DNA of 64,000 nucleotides, taken from assembly GCA_025617745.1 (NCBI GenBank), contig CM046857.1, positions 24,149,761 through 24,213,760 of the forward strand. The letters are read 5' to 3'. This document shows, piece by piece, positions 54,163-64,000 of the stretch. Origin of the DNA: Heliocidaris erythrogramma. Lineage: Eukaryota > Echinodermata > Echinoidea > Camarodonta > Echinometridae. The position numbers were made by a program, and so were the translations under genes. Numbering within the stretch: the stretch's first letter is position 1; each line of letters starts with the position of its first letter. The notes under the pieces were generated by a model, which was not told the origin of the DNA, ran no database searches, and worked only from the letters and a program-made list of their open reading frames with translations.

Positions 54163-55582
54163 TGGTGGGTTGCCTAACATATTCACAGAAACATTGTCAT
54201 CTGGCACGGCTGACCCGTTTCCAGATTATTCTCATTTTCCTGTTTGATCCTTTTCCTTATGCATGTTATGACAAGTTGCTGGCCTGATTACAAAGATTAC
54301 AACAATAATATGCGATCCATAAATCCTACGGAGAAATTTGTGAGCATGCGATTACTTTTCAAAATATTTGTACCGAGAATGGGATAAAGAGTCATGTACC
54401 AAGGCTTTTGACATTTCCCCGAGAAAAGTTTATTGCATCAAAAAGGGTGATGGCAACTAAAAGGGGAAAAGAGGACCCTTTATTAAAGAACACCTCTTTC
54501 TTCTCTCTCTCTCTCTTTCATTCCCCCTGTCTATCCCTTGAGTGTAGAACCAATATTGATTTAAGCCATTTTAACATCAGCTCCAGTGAGATATCTACAG
54601 CGTTTAAGATGATCTCCTGAGGAGCCATGAGTATTTATAACTGGTCATTCTCTTTTCCTGTCACTTCCAATTTAGCAAAATTGATTGCTTTCCAAATATA
54701 TAATACGGGTACCTTTTCTCTGCTTTCCGTGATTTTATCCCATCTTTTCGGAAAAAAAAAATATGCAGTTATACTTTATAACAGCTTCCGAATTAGGGCG
54801 TATGCATTGACCTGATTTCCTAAAAACTTTTCTTAGGCACCTGTAAAACCTTTTTTTTTTTGTCTGTCGAGTATATGTACAGTATATATATGTACATGTA
54901 CAGCGTTGTCCGAATTACTAAAAAATGTTCAATCTTCAATACATTTTTAACCCCCCCCCCCCCTAATTCCAAGAAAATCCTGTATAGAGAAGCGAAAGGG
55001 GGTGTAAATAACATGTGCATATTCCTTTTAGGCTTCCGTAATGGTCCAGAATAGTTTCCCCAGAGAAAATACTTCATGAGCATACTGCTCCCCGCCACCC
55101 CCCCCCCCCCCCCCCCGCCCACGAAGATCAACCTACTTTTCTACAAACATGAAGTTATGCCAATGAAGTAACATTTCAAAAGATTTTTGGGAAATTCCCA
55201 TCGATTGTTTTTTCTCTTTTCTATCATTTCTGGTGGTTCATAACAATGGAAAGGTCAGGAAGTTGTTTTATGCCTGAGATACAAGACGGAAACTCATATC
55301 ATACATTTTTTTTAAGCATGTGCGTAACATTACGTCGCTTTCTTACACCTCAAAACATTATTTGAACATAGGTTAAAGAAAAGATCCACCCTGTACCCCA
55401 AAACTCAGTAATTTCCATTTTCTCTTAAGAAAATATTCAATCATACATGCACTTAGATATAATCATTACTCATATGTTTTTACACTAAACCTGTAATATG
55501 ACACACATATTCCTTCGTCGAAAATTAGGAACATGACAATTCAAACTTTCACTAATCTATTCCTTTCGTTTTTCTTCATTTT
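54163..55582 (+). repeat. Second tandem duplication, copy 2 (~1.4 kb)
   Basis: Same sequence as copy 1 after a ~22-bp spacer, differing mainly in homopolymer lengths, a few substitutions and small indels. The low divergence points to a recent duplication or retained allelic copies. Confidence 0.95.
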
Positions 55583-56001
55583 GCACCCCTCCCCCCCCCC
55601 CACTTTTTACACGTGCAAACGTATGGCAGTGCAAAAATGTGGTATACACGCAGCGCCCCCCCCCCCCCCCACAACTAAGCCCCTCCACTTTCCAAGACGT
55701 TCCGCGGCGCCTGTAATGGCAACATATGCCACTAGTGTTTCTATATATTTTTAGCAACATTTACAAACTGAAAATAAGGGGGGGGGGGCGAAATCGCGGA
55801 CCACGAAAAGTGAGAATTTTAGTGGTCATCCCGCAGTCTAATTGGCATGCCTTGGCATTGGCCTTGAGGGTTCCAAGCCTTGATAATATCTAGAAAATAA
55901 AGGCATTTTCAAGACATATGATACTTTGCTATTTTTGCAAGTAAATCTTTACATATATTTTGGTTATTTTATTAACACTTTCCTATGTAGATAATAGAGT
56001 A
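55583..56001. other. Homopolymer-rich spacer
   Basis: Three C or G runs (near 55590, 55657 and 55781) in 200 bp. No gene. Confidence 0.6.
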
Positions 56002-56387
56002 CTGAGGTGTGACGTCATCAAATTTTGATTTTTGTATTTCATTATTTTTATGACCATATTTAGGTAGAGCATGATGGAAAACGTTCACACATCAAATTTG
56101 ACATGAATCAGTTCATGGTGGCCCAAGGTATGGCTATATATATGAATATCTAATTAGGCCCATTGAAGTCAGTGTAAATTGGCCTGGTTCCTAACAGTTT
56201 AGAACCAGGGCAATTTAACACTGACTTCAATGGGGCTAAGGAGGTATTCATGCGGCCATATCTCGGGGCCCAATGAGCCAATTGCCATAAAATTTGGGAT
56301 CTGGATGTTTTTCACCATGTTCCTTTGAGATATGGTATAAAAAATGTCAAAATGAAAAAATAGCCTTTTGTGACGTCATCACTTCGG
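56002..56387. mobile_element. Palindromic MITE, ~386 bp, TA-flanked
   Basis: Ends CTGAGGTGTGACGTCATC and GATGACGTCACTTCGG-like are inverted and flanked by TA (56000-56001, 56388-56389). The centre is also palindromic: CCCATTGAAGTCAGTGTAAA pairs with its complement across TTCCTAACAGTTTAGAA. Almost the whole element can fold back on itself. No coding sequence. Confidence 0.75.
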
Positions 56388-56821
56388 TACTAGCAAATCT
56401 AGCTAATCACAATAGACTTGGGAAATGAATTCATGTTTTACAATGTTTTGATTATTATGATAGAATGATGATGATGATGATGATGATGACAATAATAATA
56501 CTAATGATCCCTGATAGCAGAAAGTGGTAAAAAATGACGTGATATTTACGTCGTGGTTTTCGTCTTTTTTACGTCCTGTAATTACGTCAATAAGACGACA
56601 ACTTGCACCAACGCAAGACGTCAAGAGGACGTCTTATTTTGACGTCATCTCTACGTCTTCATTCCTCTTCCCTGATAGCAGAAAGTGTTAAAAATGACGT
56701 GATATTTACGTCGCGTTTTTCGTCTTTTTTACGTCCTGTAATTACGTCAATAAGACGCAACTTGCACCAACGCAAGACGTCAAGAGGACGTCTTGTTTTG
56801 ACGTCATCTCTACGTCTTGTA

Positions 56822-57356
56822 CACTGTGAAAACTAAAGTGCTACTTTTAGGGGCATGTAAAGGGACTGCACCTGAAATGCTGTTTATAGCACTTGTAGTG
56901 TGCTAATTTACCAGCAAAAAAAAAAAAAAGTGACCGTGGCGAGCCTCGAACCAGGTTCCGCTGATTGAGAGGCGCTGACGTTACCGATGGACTAACGAAT
57001 GCTTCTTGCAATCCAGTTTAGTCATGGGAGTCAAGTAGATAACATGAACTATGTGGTGTCGTAAATTCACTATGTAACAATATGATCTGCTCTAAATCGT
57101 ACAATGTGAGTTAGTCTAGCGGTCTTGCTGGGAACGCGTCCATTCGAGATAACCGGGGGGGGGGGGGGGGGGGGGCTTGTCTCGAAAGGGTGTGCCCGTT
57201 CCCGCTCCCATCCCGCTCCCATCCCGCTCCCGCACCCCACCCATTCGAGACAAGCCTGCTGAAATAGCAAGCTGTGTGCATTTAATAGCACTCTGAGTGC
57301 AGTCCCTATGCATGCCCTCAAAAAGTGCTATATACAGCACTTCAGTTTTTACAGTG
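56822..57356. mobile_element. 535-bp MITE nested inside the larger element
   Basis: Ends CACTGTGAAAACTAAAGTGC and its near-complement (CAGTTTTTACAGTG at right), flanked by TA at 56820-56821 and 57357-57358. Its insertion splits the outer element between the left and right inverted repeats. It includes a tRNA-like stretch and a G19-type run. Confidence 0.85.
56930..57012 (-). repeat. tRNA-like sequence within the nested MITE
   Basis: On the minus strand TTAGTCCATCGGTAACG resembles an A box and GGTTCGAGGCT a B box, ~35 bp apart, with an A-rich run at the 5'-most plus-strand edge (56920-56931). The T stem does not pair, so it is a tRNA-derived relic, not a functional tRNA gene. Confidence 0.45.
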
Positions 57357-57500
57357 TACAAATGACGTCAAAATAAGACGTCCTCTTGACGTCTTGCGTT
57401 GGTGCAAGTTGTCGTCTTATTGACGTAATTACAGGACGTAAAAAAGACGAAAACCACGACGTAATTATCACGTAATTTTTACCACTTTCTGCTATCAGGG

Positions 57501-58552
57501 ATAATGATAATAATAATTAAAATTGATGAAAATAATAATAATAATAAGAAGAAGAAGAAGAAGACGACGAAGAATAGTATTGGTAATAATGACGATGAAT
57601 ACACAATGATTATGATAACAGTAATACCGTATGAACTACATGAGCAGATTTAATGTACTTGCATTCCTTGTCTTTCTGTGAACAAGTTAGAACGAAGTGC
57701 ATGTATTTGCATATTTTAGTGAATGTGGTACATGGATTCTGCTATATTACTAATTCTATTGTCATATTTCTGCAAACACTGGTACTAAGGTTTAGCTATA
57801 GGCCTACATAATTATTTTCTTTCTTTTTTTTTAAGAAAGAGGGAAGGTACCGTCATATAACGTTGTAATTTCACGCCCCACTATACATACAATTATTATT
57901 ATAGGGATAAGTAATGGATTTTTAAAAGGTTTAATATCTAAAAAAAAAAAGGAAGGAAATGTAACTCTCGTTTCCTTTCTCGGCCTCTTTTGCGTATTTT
58001 GCCCCTAATAAAGGTTTAAAGAAATCTTAACTTTTATTTGTTTACCTTACTAAATTGTACTCCTTCAGAAATTTCCTCATGTTAAGGGCAGATAAATTGC
58101 ACTTTTAAGGATTAAAAGTGCACAAAATATACTGCTCGGTTGCTTTGCTCCCTCGCTTGTAAATTTAAACAATTTTTCGGGGGGGGGGGGCAATTTCATT
58201 TAATGCTCTGAGTTCCATAATACCAAGATACACCTCTAAAGCACTAGTTGCTATGCAACTTCGAATTAAACCTCACATTCACCTTCTTGGCAAGAGACCT
58301 AAAACTGTAAATTGTTCGATTGCTTGAGATAGTTGAAAGGTCGCATGCTGTTGCATCGCAGATCCTTTCACACTGAACGATCTCGGGCAGGGTTTGAGAG
58401 CAGCAAGATATCCCTTGTTAAAATCATAAAAGAATACATACACAGAACCTGGCATGGCTTATTAACCACATGCAACCTCCCAATCAAGCTTTGTTAAAGA
58501 CAAAGTCCTGTGATATAGGGAAGAACACTTCCTCCTTATTAGCTAGCTCACC
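57501..58552. other. No recognisable gene
   Basis: AAT and GAA runs (57510-57570), a G10 run near 58180. Otherwise AT-rich. Confidence 0.5.
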
Positions 58553-58727
58553 TCGCACTGGGCGTTGTGGCGTGCGCCTGTAATCCAGCTACCAGTGGAA
58601 GTTATAAACTGATTCAGCGGACCCAGGAGACTGAGTCACGTCTTTCGGATGGGTGACGTTTAAAGGTCGGTCCCAGACGTAAATAAATCATATCTGATTG
58701 ATATGATACACGTCTGTAAAAACCCAA

Positions 58728-58760
<33 letters not shown>
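58553..58760 (+). mobile_element. SINE with a 7SL RNA-like head, copy 1
   Basis: The head GGGCGTTGTGGCGTGCGCCT followed by GTAATCCAGCTAC closely matches the 5' end of 7SL (SRP) RNA as I know it from Alu-type elements, including the TGTAATCC loop word. The body continues with GACTGAGTCACGTCTTTCGG and ACGTTTAAAGGTCGGTCCC, then ends in a (CA)n tail. A second copy lies inverted at 60685-60870, so it is a repeat family, not the SRP gene itself. Confidence 0.7.
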
Positions 58761-58761
<1 letters not shown>

Positions 58762-60051
58762 CTCACAAAAAATAACCATTTAATTACAAGTTGTTTATAT
58801 CCAAGAAGAGTAGGTCATGAAAAGGAGGTTATGGAAATTAGTATATATTTTCCAACAGGTCTTTGTAGGTTAATTCCCTCTTGTTTTTTTTGGAATGATC
58901 CTTCTTTGAAAGCTGTTCAGCCACCCCTGCTGTCAGTTGGTTCTGGAAGGCAGTGCCTACTTTCTTTGTGTGTGTGTGTGTGTTGTGTGTGCGTGTGTTT
59001 GTGGGGGGGGGGGGGGGGTTGTATGTGTGTTTATTTCTTATCAAAGTTTAAGATATTTATCTTTATCAGCTGAAATTCCAGAACATCTTTTTAAAGTCAG
59101 GAATCATTGAAGGGCAAAAGGTTGGTGGAAATGATAGGTGGGATACATAATGGTATGTATGTTTATTTTTTAATCAATTACTGTTACACTTAGATTTTGT
59201 AAGCTCGAACTTTCAACAAAAAAAAAGAAGATCTAATCAAACATTTAGAGCATTATTTCAAGAAAACTTAAAATAAATATCGTCCATTTGGTCCTTTAAA
59301 AAATTGACACCCTTTTTCTTCTCTACCATTTGGAAACATCACTCTGATGCGAGTTATAACCTTTGAGTTTTTAACAATCCAAAAAAGTTAATTGTCTATA
59401 TGTTTATTTTTGTTTAACACGTAGTATTAGTGATGTGATAGTGGCTACATTGGTGACAAATAAAGGCATGAACCTTCTTAGAACTATCATGGCTAAACTA
59501 TTTTGTAAAGTTTACTCCTTTAAATCGTAACTGTTCTATAGCTTCTTGTTTTTACAACATTTGCCAAATAAAATGCTTTCTCTTCGACAGAAAGTGTGTT
59601 ATGTTTATGATTTCTCTGCTTTCCGTGGCCATGTATTTGTCTTCTTCTTCTTCTTCTTTCTTTTTGTTGATAGATCTGGTGTAATTTCTGAGGAAACACC
59701 GTTGTGTGTAAGTGAGCCATTACATCTTTACAAATATTAACTTCAACTTTTAAGTATGGTGCTCTTTATCACATAATGATGTAAAAATGTAACTGTTAGA
59801 TCTAATGTAGGTGTACATATAAAGTACTAGACCGAAAATTCTGTCTCTCGTTTGTTAGCCTCTTATCTGGTTAACGTCAGTATAAATAAGTGATGGGCCG
59901 ATCCTACCCAAATAAGAGGATAATGAACAAGGGTCAGAAGTACATGTCAGTGAAGGGAGCTCCACGGCCACCGCTTGCCGCCTTACATGCCTTATGGGGG
60001 GGGGGGGGGGGGGTGCAAGAAAGTTGCAATCAATTGCAAATTGTCCCCATT
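58761..60051. other. No recognisable gene
   Basis: GT microsatellite and G17 run (58968-59018), a TTC run (59640-59660) and a G17 run (59997-60013). No supported coding sequence. Confidence 0.5.
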
Positions 60052-60235
60052 CCCACGCGAAGCGCGAAAACTTGACGCTTTAGCAAATTTTGAGATAAAG
60101 ATAAGGGGTCGTAGCGCCTTTAAGGCCTTTTCTCTCATTTCCCTCGCTCTTTCGCTTTCGCTTTTTTTTTTAAACTTAGGGTTTGATGACCGAGCGGGGT
60201 GGAAAGGAGGTATCCCCCTCCCGCACCAGGGACTT
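60052..60235 (+). repeat. Tandem repeat family R2, single diverged unit
   Basis: CCCACGCGAAGCGCGAAAAC, GACGCTTTAGCAAATTTTGA, AAGATAAGG and CGTAGCGCCTTT match the family at 13250 and 50005. Confidence 0.65.
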
Positions 60236-60684
60236 TTTCAAAAATCTGTCTATAAACCTTGCATTTTAGAGCATCCCAAAATGGTCTTTAATGAAAAGAA
60301 GGAATGCATGGAACTACGCCAATGGACGGAACCCCTTAATTGAGAATAACAACGGCAAGTGAGCAAATTTTTGCCTTGAAATTATGGAATTTTTTATATT
60401 TCCTTACTTCTAATCATTCAAGAATGTGATGGTATTTCAAGATTCAACATAATGAGTTTGGATAATTATTAATTTTCATATGTTTATGTTATTATTATAT
60501 GTTTATTATTATTCAGGGCCCCATGGAAGACCACTACTTAATGGTGAATGGGCTACCCTGACAAAAGATCAGAAATAAATAAATAAAAATAAAATAAATA
60601 CGTATCATAATTCTCATTTACTTCATCCAAAAATATTGGGGGGGGGGGGGGGTGGGGGTGATAATACAAGCCATCCCCCACCTA
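60236..60684. other. No recognisable gene
   Basis: AT-rich, AAT/AAATA words near 60565-60600 and a G13 run near 60639. Confidence 0.5.
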
Positions 60685-60870
60685 AGTGTGTGTGTGTGTA
60701 ATTGGGTTTTTACAGACGTGTATCAATCAGATATGATTATTTACGTCTGGGGACCGACCTTTAACGTCACCATCCGAAAGACGTGACTCAGTCTCGAACC
60801 TGGGTCCGCTGAATCAGTTTATAACTTCCACTGTTAGCTGGATTACAGGCGCACGCCACAACGCCCAGTT
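60685..60870 (-). mobile_element. SINE with a 7SL RNA-like head, copy 2 (inverted)
   Basis: Reverse orientation of the SINE at 58553: (TG)n tail at 60686-60700, then the complement of the body, then CTGGATTACAGGCGCACGCC, the complement of the 7SL-like head, ending at CGCCCAG. About 90-95% identical to copy 1 by eye. The two copies are 1.9 kb apart and could pair in a transcript. Confidence 0.7.
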
Positions 60871-61500
60871 ATTTTGGTGGGGATATATATATACCCCATT
60901 GCACTATCCACATTCTAAAGTTGGTACATTTCAGTTGCCAGTGTTTCTGGGTCAGGCTGGCGTTCTGGGATGTGGATGGGTGATAAGGCAAACATTGGTA
61001 AATTTCTCAGATATTTGGTTAGGTTATAAATAGTAGCATGGTGGAGTTTGTTACTGGGCAGAGCTGTTGCTGGGTGGTTTGTGGCTGTCTGGGATTTACT
61101 AATGTTAATATACGGGATTATAGGATGGTGATTGGTTGTTGGGAATGAATAGTTTGTACTGAATTAGAAATTGCAGACGGTCCAGCTGAAAATGATTGTT
61201 TCTTTTTGAGGTATTTATTTTGGAGTTTTCCGGCTTGCTTGCGTGCTTCAGAGTTTTTGGAAGAGCGAGAGAAAGGCGACAGGTGAGAAACATGCCAAGA
61301 GAAAAGTGTGTGTAAGAAAGGTGCGAGAGAACAGGTGAAAGAAATAAGTGAGCGATGAGAAGAGCGTGAGGCACGACAGACGTAGAAAGAGTGAAATGAC
61401 GAGAGAGAGCAGAAGAGAAAGTTGCGCAAGTGCGAAGAGAACAATGGCAGGTCGGATAACTCAACTTGGAAAGTCAAATTCGCGGTAAATCAAGTCCTAT
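60871..61500. other. No recognisable gene
   Basis: G-rich then A/G-rich sequence (61255-61440, many GAGAGA and AAGTG words) giving long open frames on the minus strand with serine/leucine-rich, low-complexity translation. I do not regard them as genes. Confidence 0.5.
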
Positions 61501-61504
61501 TCTC

Positions 61505-61561
61505 TTCGAATTATCTGCAATTCCGTTATACTTTCACACAGAGACCCGTTATTTGTTGATA
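61505..61561 (+). pseudogene. LINE protein fragment, left of the inserted MITE
   Basis: CACACAGAG (HTE) and CCG-TTA-TTT-GTT-GAT (PLFVD, with a 1-base shift after HTE) precede the TA. Across the MITE the frame resumes as SRLLKINDLYLFHFG, so the element split a LINE coding sequence. Confidence 0.6.
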
Positions 61562-62637
61562 CACACTAAGAAATTAGGGTGCAATTTTGCACCAGTAGGG
61601 GTGCAGACCGCTGGTACAATAGCAGCACTCTTACTTGGGATTCAAAATTGCACCCCTATTGGGAGCAGATGTGCACCCCTTGGAGTGCAGACTACTGGTA
61701 CAATAGCAGCACCCCTGTATGGGATTCAAAATTGCACCCCAATATAAGGTGCATTTTTACCCTCTGGGTTCATAACTATACCCTAATGGGTGCAACGTCG
61801 ATGACAATCGATCACCATTCTCGCCTCTTCACAGCTTGGCGGCAGACCATTTAAAGTTGCCGTTATTTCATATTTCACGCACACAGAACACAGACAGTAC
61901 AATACACACCATGAGGGGACCTCGGTGAAATCCATCAAACCACGCCCGGGGGCTTCTACAGTCTAACATTTAGGATTACTTATTCAACTTTTAAGTTACA
62001 GTGTATAGTCTACTATCTATTCCTATAACAAATCAGTATAGTAACTGTTAGTAAAACTAGCACTTTTCCTTAAAATGATATAATCCCGACTGAATTAACA
62101 AATGTAAACACGTACTCTTATTCCAATAACTTTTTTTACAAAGAAACTATCAAAATGAGCCGTGATAAAATCCCCATATAATTTAAAAATGCGAATTATG
62201 CAAAATTTTCCTGCCTTAATCCCTACAAGTAGTGATACGTTGGTTGCTGTCAACTAGCAAGCCGGTTACTGTTAGTCTTTGCGCGATTACTCTTTTGAAA
62301 CACGTCACTACGGAGATGTTCAATTTAAGCAAATTTACGACACAAGCTGATCGAAATGGATTTATTATTTCTTTTTCTAATTAATTTCATTTCTATGCTT
62401 TTGAATAATAAGTCTTATACTTCATGATATATTGTGACATAAGTGTCAACAATGCTAGTGTGGGTATTGATGTAAGACTAATACTTCTGCTCGAAGTGTG
62501 CAGAATTCAACCTTACACAATTTTGAAACCCGGTTTATGCAAAGCGTACCCGTAGGGTTGCAAAATTCCACCCGAGTAGATATACGGGTGCTCCGCCAAA
62601 ATTTGCACCCTAAAGTGAACCCTAATTTCTTAGTGTG
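61562..62637. mobile_element. 1076-bp DNA transposon remnant/MITE, TA-flanked, inside a LINE
   Basis: Ends CACACTAAGAAATTAGGGTG and its complement CCTAATTTCTTAGTGTG, flanked by TA at 61560-61561 and 62638-62639. Near the left end an ~85-bp tandem pair shares TGGTACAATAGCAGCAC and GGGATTCAAAATTGCACCCC. No transposase is encoded. The surrounding LINE frame closes when the element and one TA are left out of the reading, which confirms the boundaries. Confidence 0.85.
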
Positions 62638-62960
62638 TAGCAGACTATTAAAAATAAATGACCTGTATCTATTTCATTTTGGACAATTTATGTATAACTA
62701 CAGTAGAAAGACCCTTCCACATATATTTGATGCCATGTTCCCCCCAAATCGGTCATTTCACGATTACCAAACTAGACCGTCTAACGAGTTTCACCTACCA
62801 CTATTTAGAACTTCATTAGCGAAGAAGATATTTATGTATGATGGTCCTAGTTTTTTGGAACTTTTTAAGTGAAGATATTAATAATAGTCCTTCCCTAAAT
62901 TCTTTTAAGAAAGAAATAAAAATATTTTTGCTCAAATTTTATAATAATATACAATAATTA
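62638..62960 (+). pseudogene. LINE protein C-terminus, right of the inserted MITE
   Basis: Encodes LLKINDLYLFHFGQFMYNYS, FDAMFPPNRSFHDYQTRPSN, then FHLPLFRTSL, a classic CR1/L2-type C-terminal region. One frameshift before SEDINNSPSLNSFKKEIKIF, which continues to a stop near 62958. Dead copy. Confidence 0.75.
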
Positions 62961-63330
62961 ACCTAATAACAGCTGGTAGCTTCTAATTTTGTCCATTTAG
63001 GTCTTCATCACCTGCTCAATTTACTAAATTTCTATTTGGTCTTATGATCTTAACTTGCCAGAATCAGCAACATAACTACCTCTTTTTCGGTCATGATTTG
63101 TCCTGCTTTCCCATTATCCCTTTTTCCTGTTCCTTTTTCTTTTATCTGTTTTCCTTTTCCTTGTTTCGTGTTTGTTTGTTGTTCTGTAACACTGTTTTGT
63201 GTTTTCCAAGTCTTGGAAGGCACACTTTGAAACAATTTTATTTTCCCTGGGGGATCCACAAATTACAAGCACTGCTTTTTAGTGGATCCCCCACATTTCC
63301 TCAGAAATGAAGAATTTCTATTAATAATTC
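62961..63330 (+). mobile_element. Probable 3' UTR of the LINE at 62638
   Basis: T-rich sequence followed by a GGGGGATCCAC...GTGGATCCCCC inverted pair (63250-63295). The pair may be the structured 3' end recognised by the LINE reverse transcriptase (inference). Confidence 0.4.
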
Positions 63331-63429
63331 ATTATAATAATTTATTTATATGTACAATGTACTTCTCCACTTATCAAGGTAAATTGAATTTGTACATATA
63401 TTTTTCATATTTTCTGTTGGAAATATTTT

Positions 63430-64000
63430 TTCTGTTGGAAATGAAATGTTATTCTTTGTTTTTATCCTATCGTTTCCTATTTTTAATATAATTAACAGAG
63501 AGAGGGAAAATGATAGAATAAAAAAGAATAACACAAATTATTCTTTGTTTTTATCCTTCTATCTTCCTATCTTTTTATCTTTCTTTATGTTATTTTTTGT
63601 TTTTATTCTATCACTTTCTCTGCCTATGTTCATTATGTTGCATATAGGAACGATAAGATAAAAACAAAGACTAGCAAAAGGAAAGATGGAAAGAGAGCAA
63701 GATAGAAGGATAAAGACAAGAATAACATAATGGGAGTTAGAGAAAAAAGATGATGGAAGGAAAACCACATAACATAAAGAAAAATAGGGAATTATCTGCA
63801 TGGTGGCCGTCAAATATTTATCTAGCGTCCGCCAATGTTATGTTGTTTTCCTTTCATCATCTTCTCTTTCTAACTTTTACTTATGCTATTATTATGCTTT
63901 ATCCTTCTATCTTCCTCTCTTTCCATCTTTTCTATCGTTTCCTATTTTTAACATAATGAACAGAGAGAGAGAAAATGATAGAATAAAAAAAGAATAACAC
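63430..64000. repeat. Low-complexity inverted and direct repeats to window end
   Basis: CAGAGAGAG...AAAATGATAGAATAAAA occurs at 63498 and 63961, and pyrimidine-rich forms (CTTTGTTTTTATCCTTCTATC) alternate with purine-rich complements (GATAGAAGGATAAAGACAAG). Open frames here are low-complexity. The repeat probably continues past the window. Confidence 0.7.

Larger units (their letters stand above)
56509..57500. mobile_element. 992-bp DNA transposon with ~150-bp inverted repeats, left one doubled
   Basis: Starts CCCTGATAGCAGAAAGTGGT and ends with the complement ACCACTTTCTGCTATCAGGG. The flanks CTAATGAT and ATAATGAT match at 7 of 8 bases. The inverted repeats are full of GACGTC/ACGTCTT words. 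The left repeat is present twice (56509-56669 and 56670-56820). The core is not its own: it is filled by a nested TA element. No transposase. Confidence 0.85.

Noticed and set aside
56930..57012. Functional tRNA gene
   Set aside because: A- and B-box-like words are present but the T stem and acceptor stem do not pair; it is part of a MITE.
61105..61477. Two overlapping 119-codon minus-strand frames
   Set aside because: Ser/Leu-rich translations of purine-rich low-complexity DNA; no domain, no start or splice context.
63050..63997. Several 60-90-codon frames at the window end
   Set aside because: Low-complexity Phe/Leu/Ser or Lys/Arg translations from pyrimidine/purine repeats.

Overview
This is eukaryotic, intron-containing, AT-rich DNA with very little coding content and a dense load of nested mobile elements. 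The best guess is a marine invertebrate deuterostome, probably a sea urchin or another echinoderm. The case rests on CR1/L2-like and Tx1-like LINE remnants, a Penelope-like element, a TU-like foldback transposon (a type described from sea urchins), TTAGGG-type interstitial telomere repeats, many TA-flanked MITEs and a large number of poly(G)/poly(C) tracts. One 500-base run of N (15942-16441) is an assembly gap. The species assignment is inference.

The main host gene lies on the minus strand between 51820 and 26882. I could build six exons whose splice phases all agree: exon 1, signal peptide (51745-51820); exon 2, von Willebrand factor C domain (47384-47587); exon 3, a second nearly identical vWC domain (44142-44345); exons 4 and 5, an unrecognised extracellular region (39038-39212 and 36345-36589); exon 6, a transmembrane segment with a short cytoplasmic tail (26882-27117). 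Their lengths sum to 1140 bp (379 aa plus stop). The two vWC exons were made by a local tandem duplication (42204-44858 and 44859-48095). Each exon is phase 1-1, so the duplication can lengthen the protein without a frameshift.

The left end (276-2021, plus strand) carries the 3' exon of a transposase-like protein family, probably DUF7869. From 6.4 to 12.3 kb is a large inverted repeat built from ~200/400/800-bp repeats carrying perfect RFX X-box palindromes. Its loop and arms hold LINE remnants and two MITEs with exact target duplications. From 13.2 to 14.2 kb are a tandem-repeat family and an isolated GC-rich tract. From 18.4 to 30.2 kb are palindromic repeats and LINE remnants on both strands.

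Intron 5 of the host gene (27118-36344) is an insertion hot spot. It holds two 5'-truncated Penelope-like elements lying head to head, one of them split by a 3.47-kb foldback element (31014-34485) with tandem-repeat inverted termini and a perfect 8-bp target duplication. Intron 3 holds another palindromic element (40150-42255), in whose right arm the vWC duplication breakpoint falls. Upstream of exon 1 is a second tandem duplication (52733-55582). From 56 to 62.6 kb are several MITEs, one nested in another and one inserted in a LINE, plus two copies of a SINE whose head resembles the 5' domain of 7SL (SRP) RNA.
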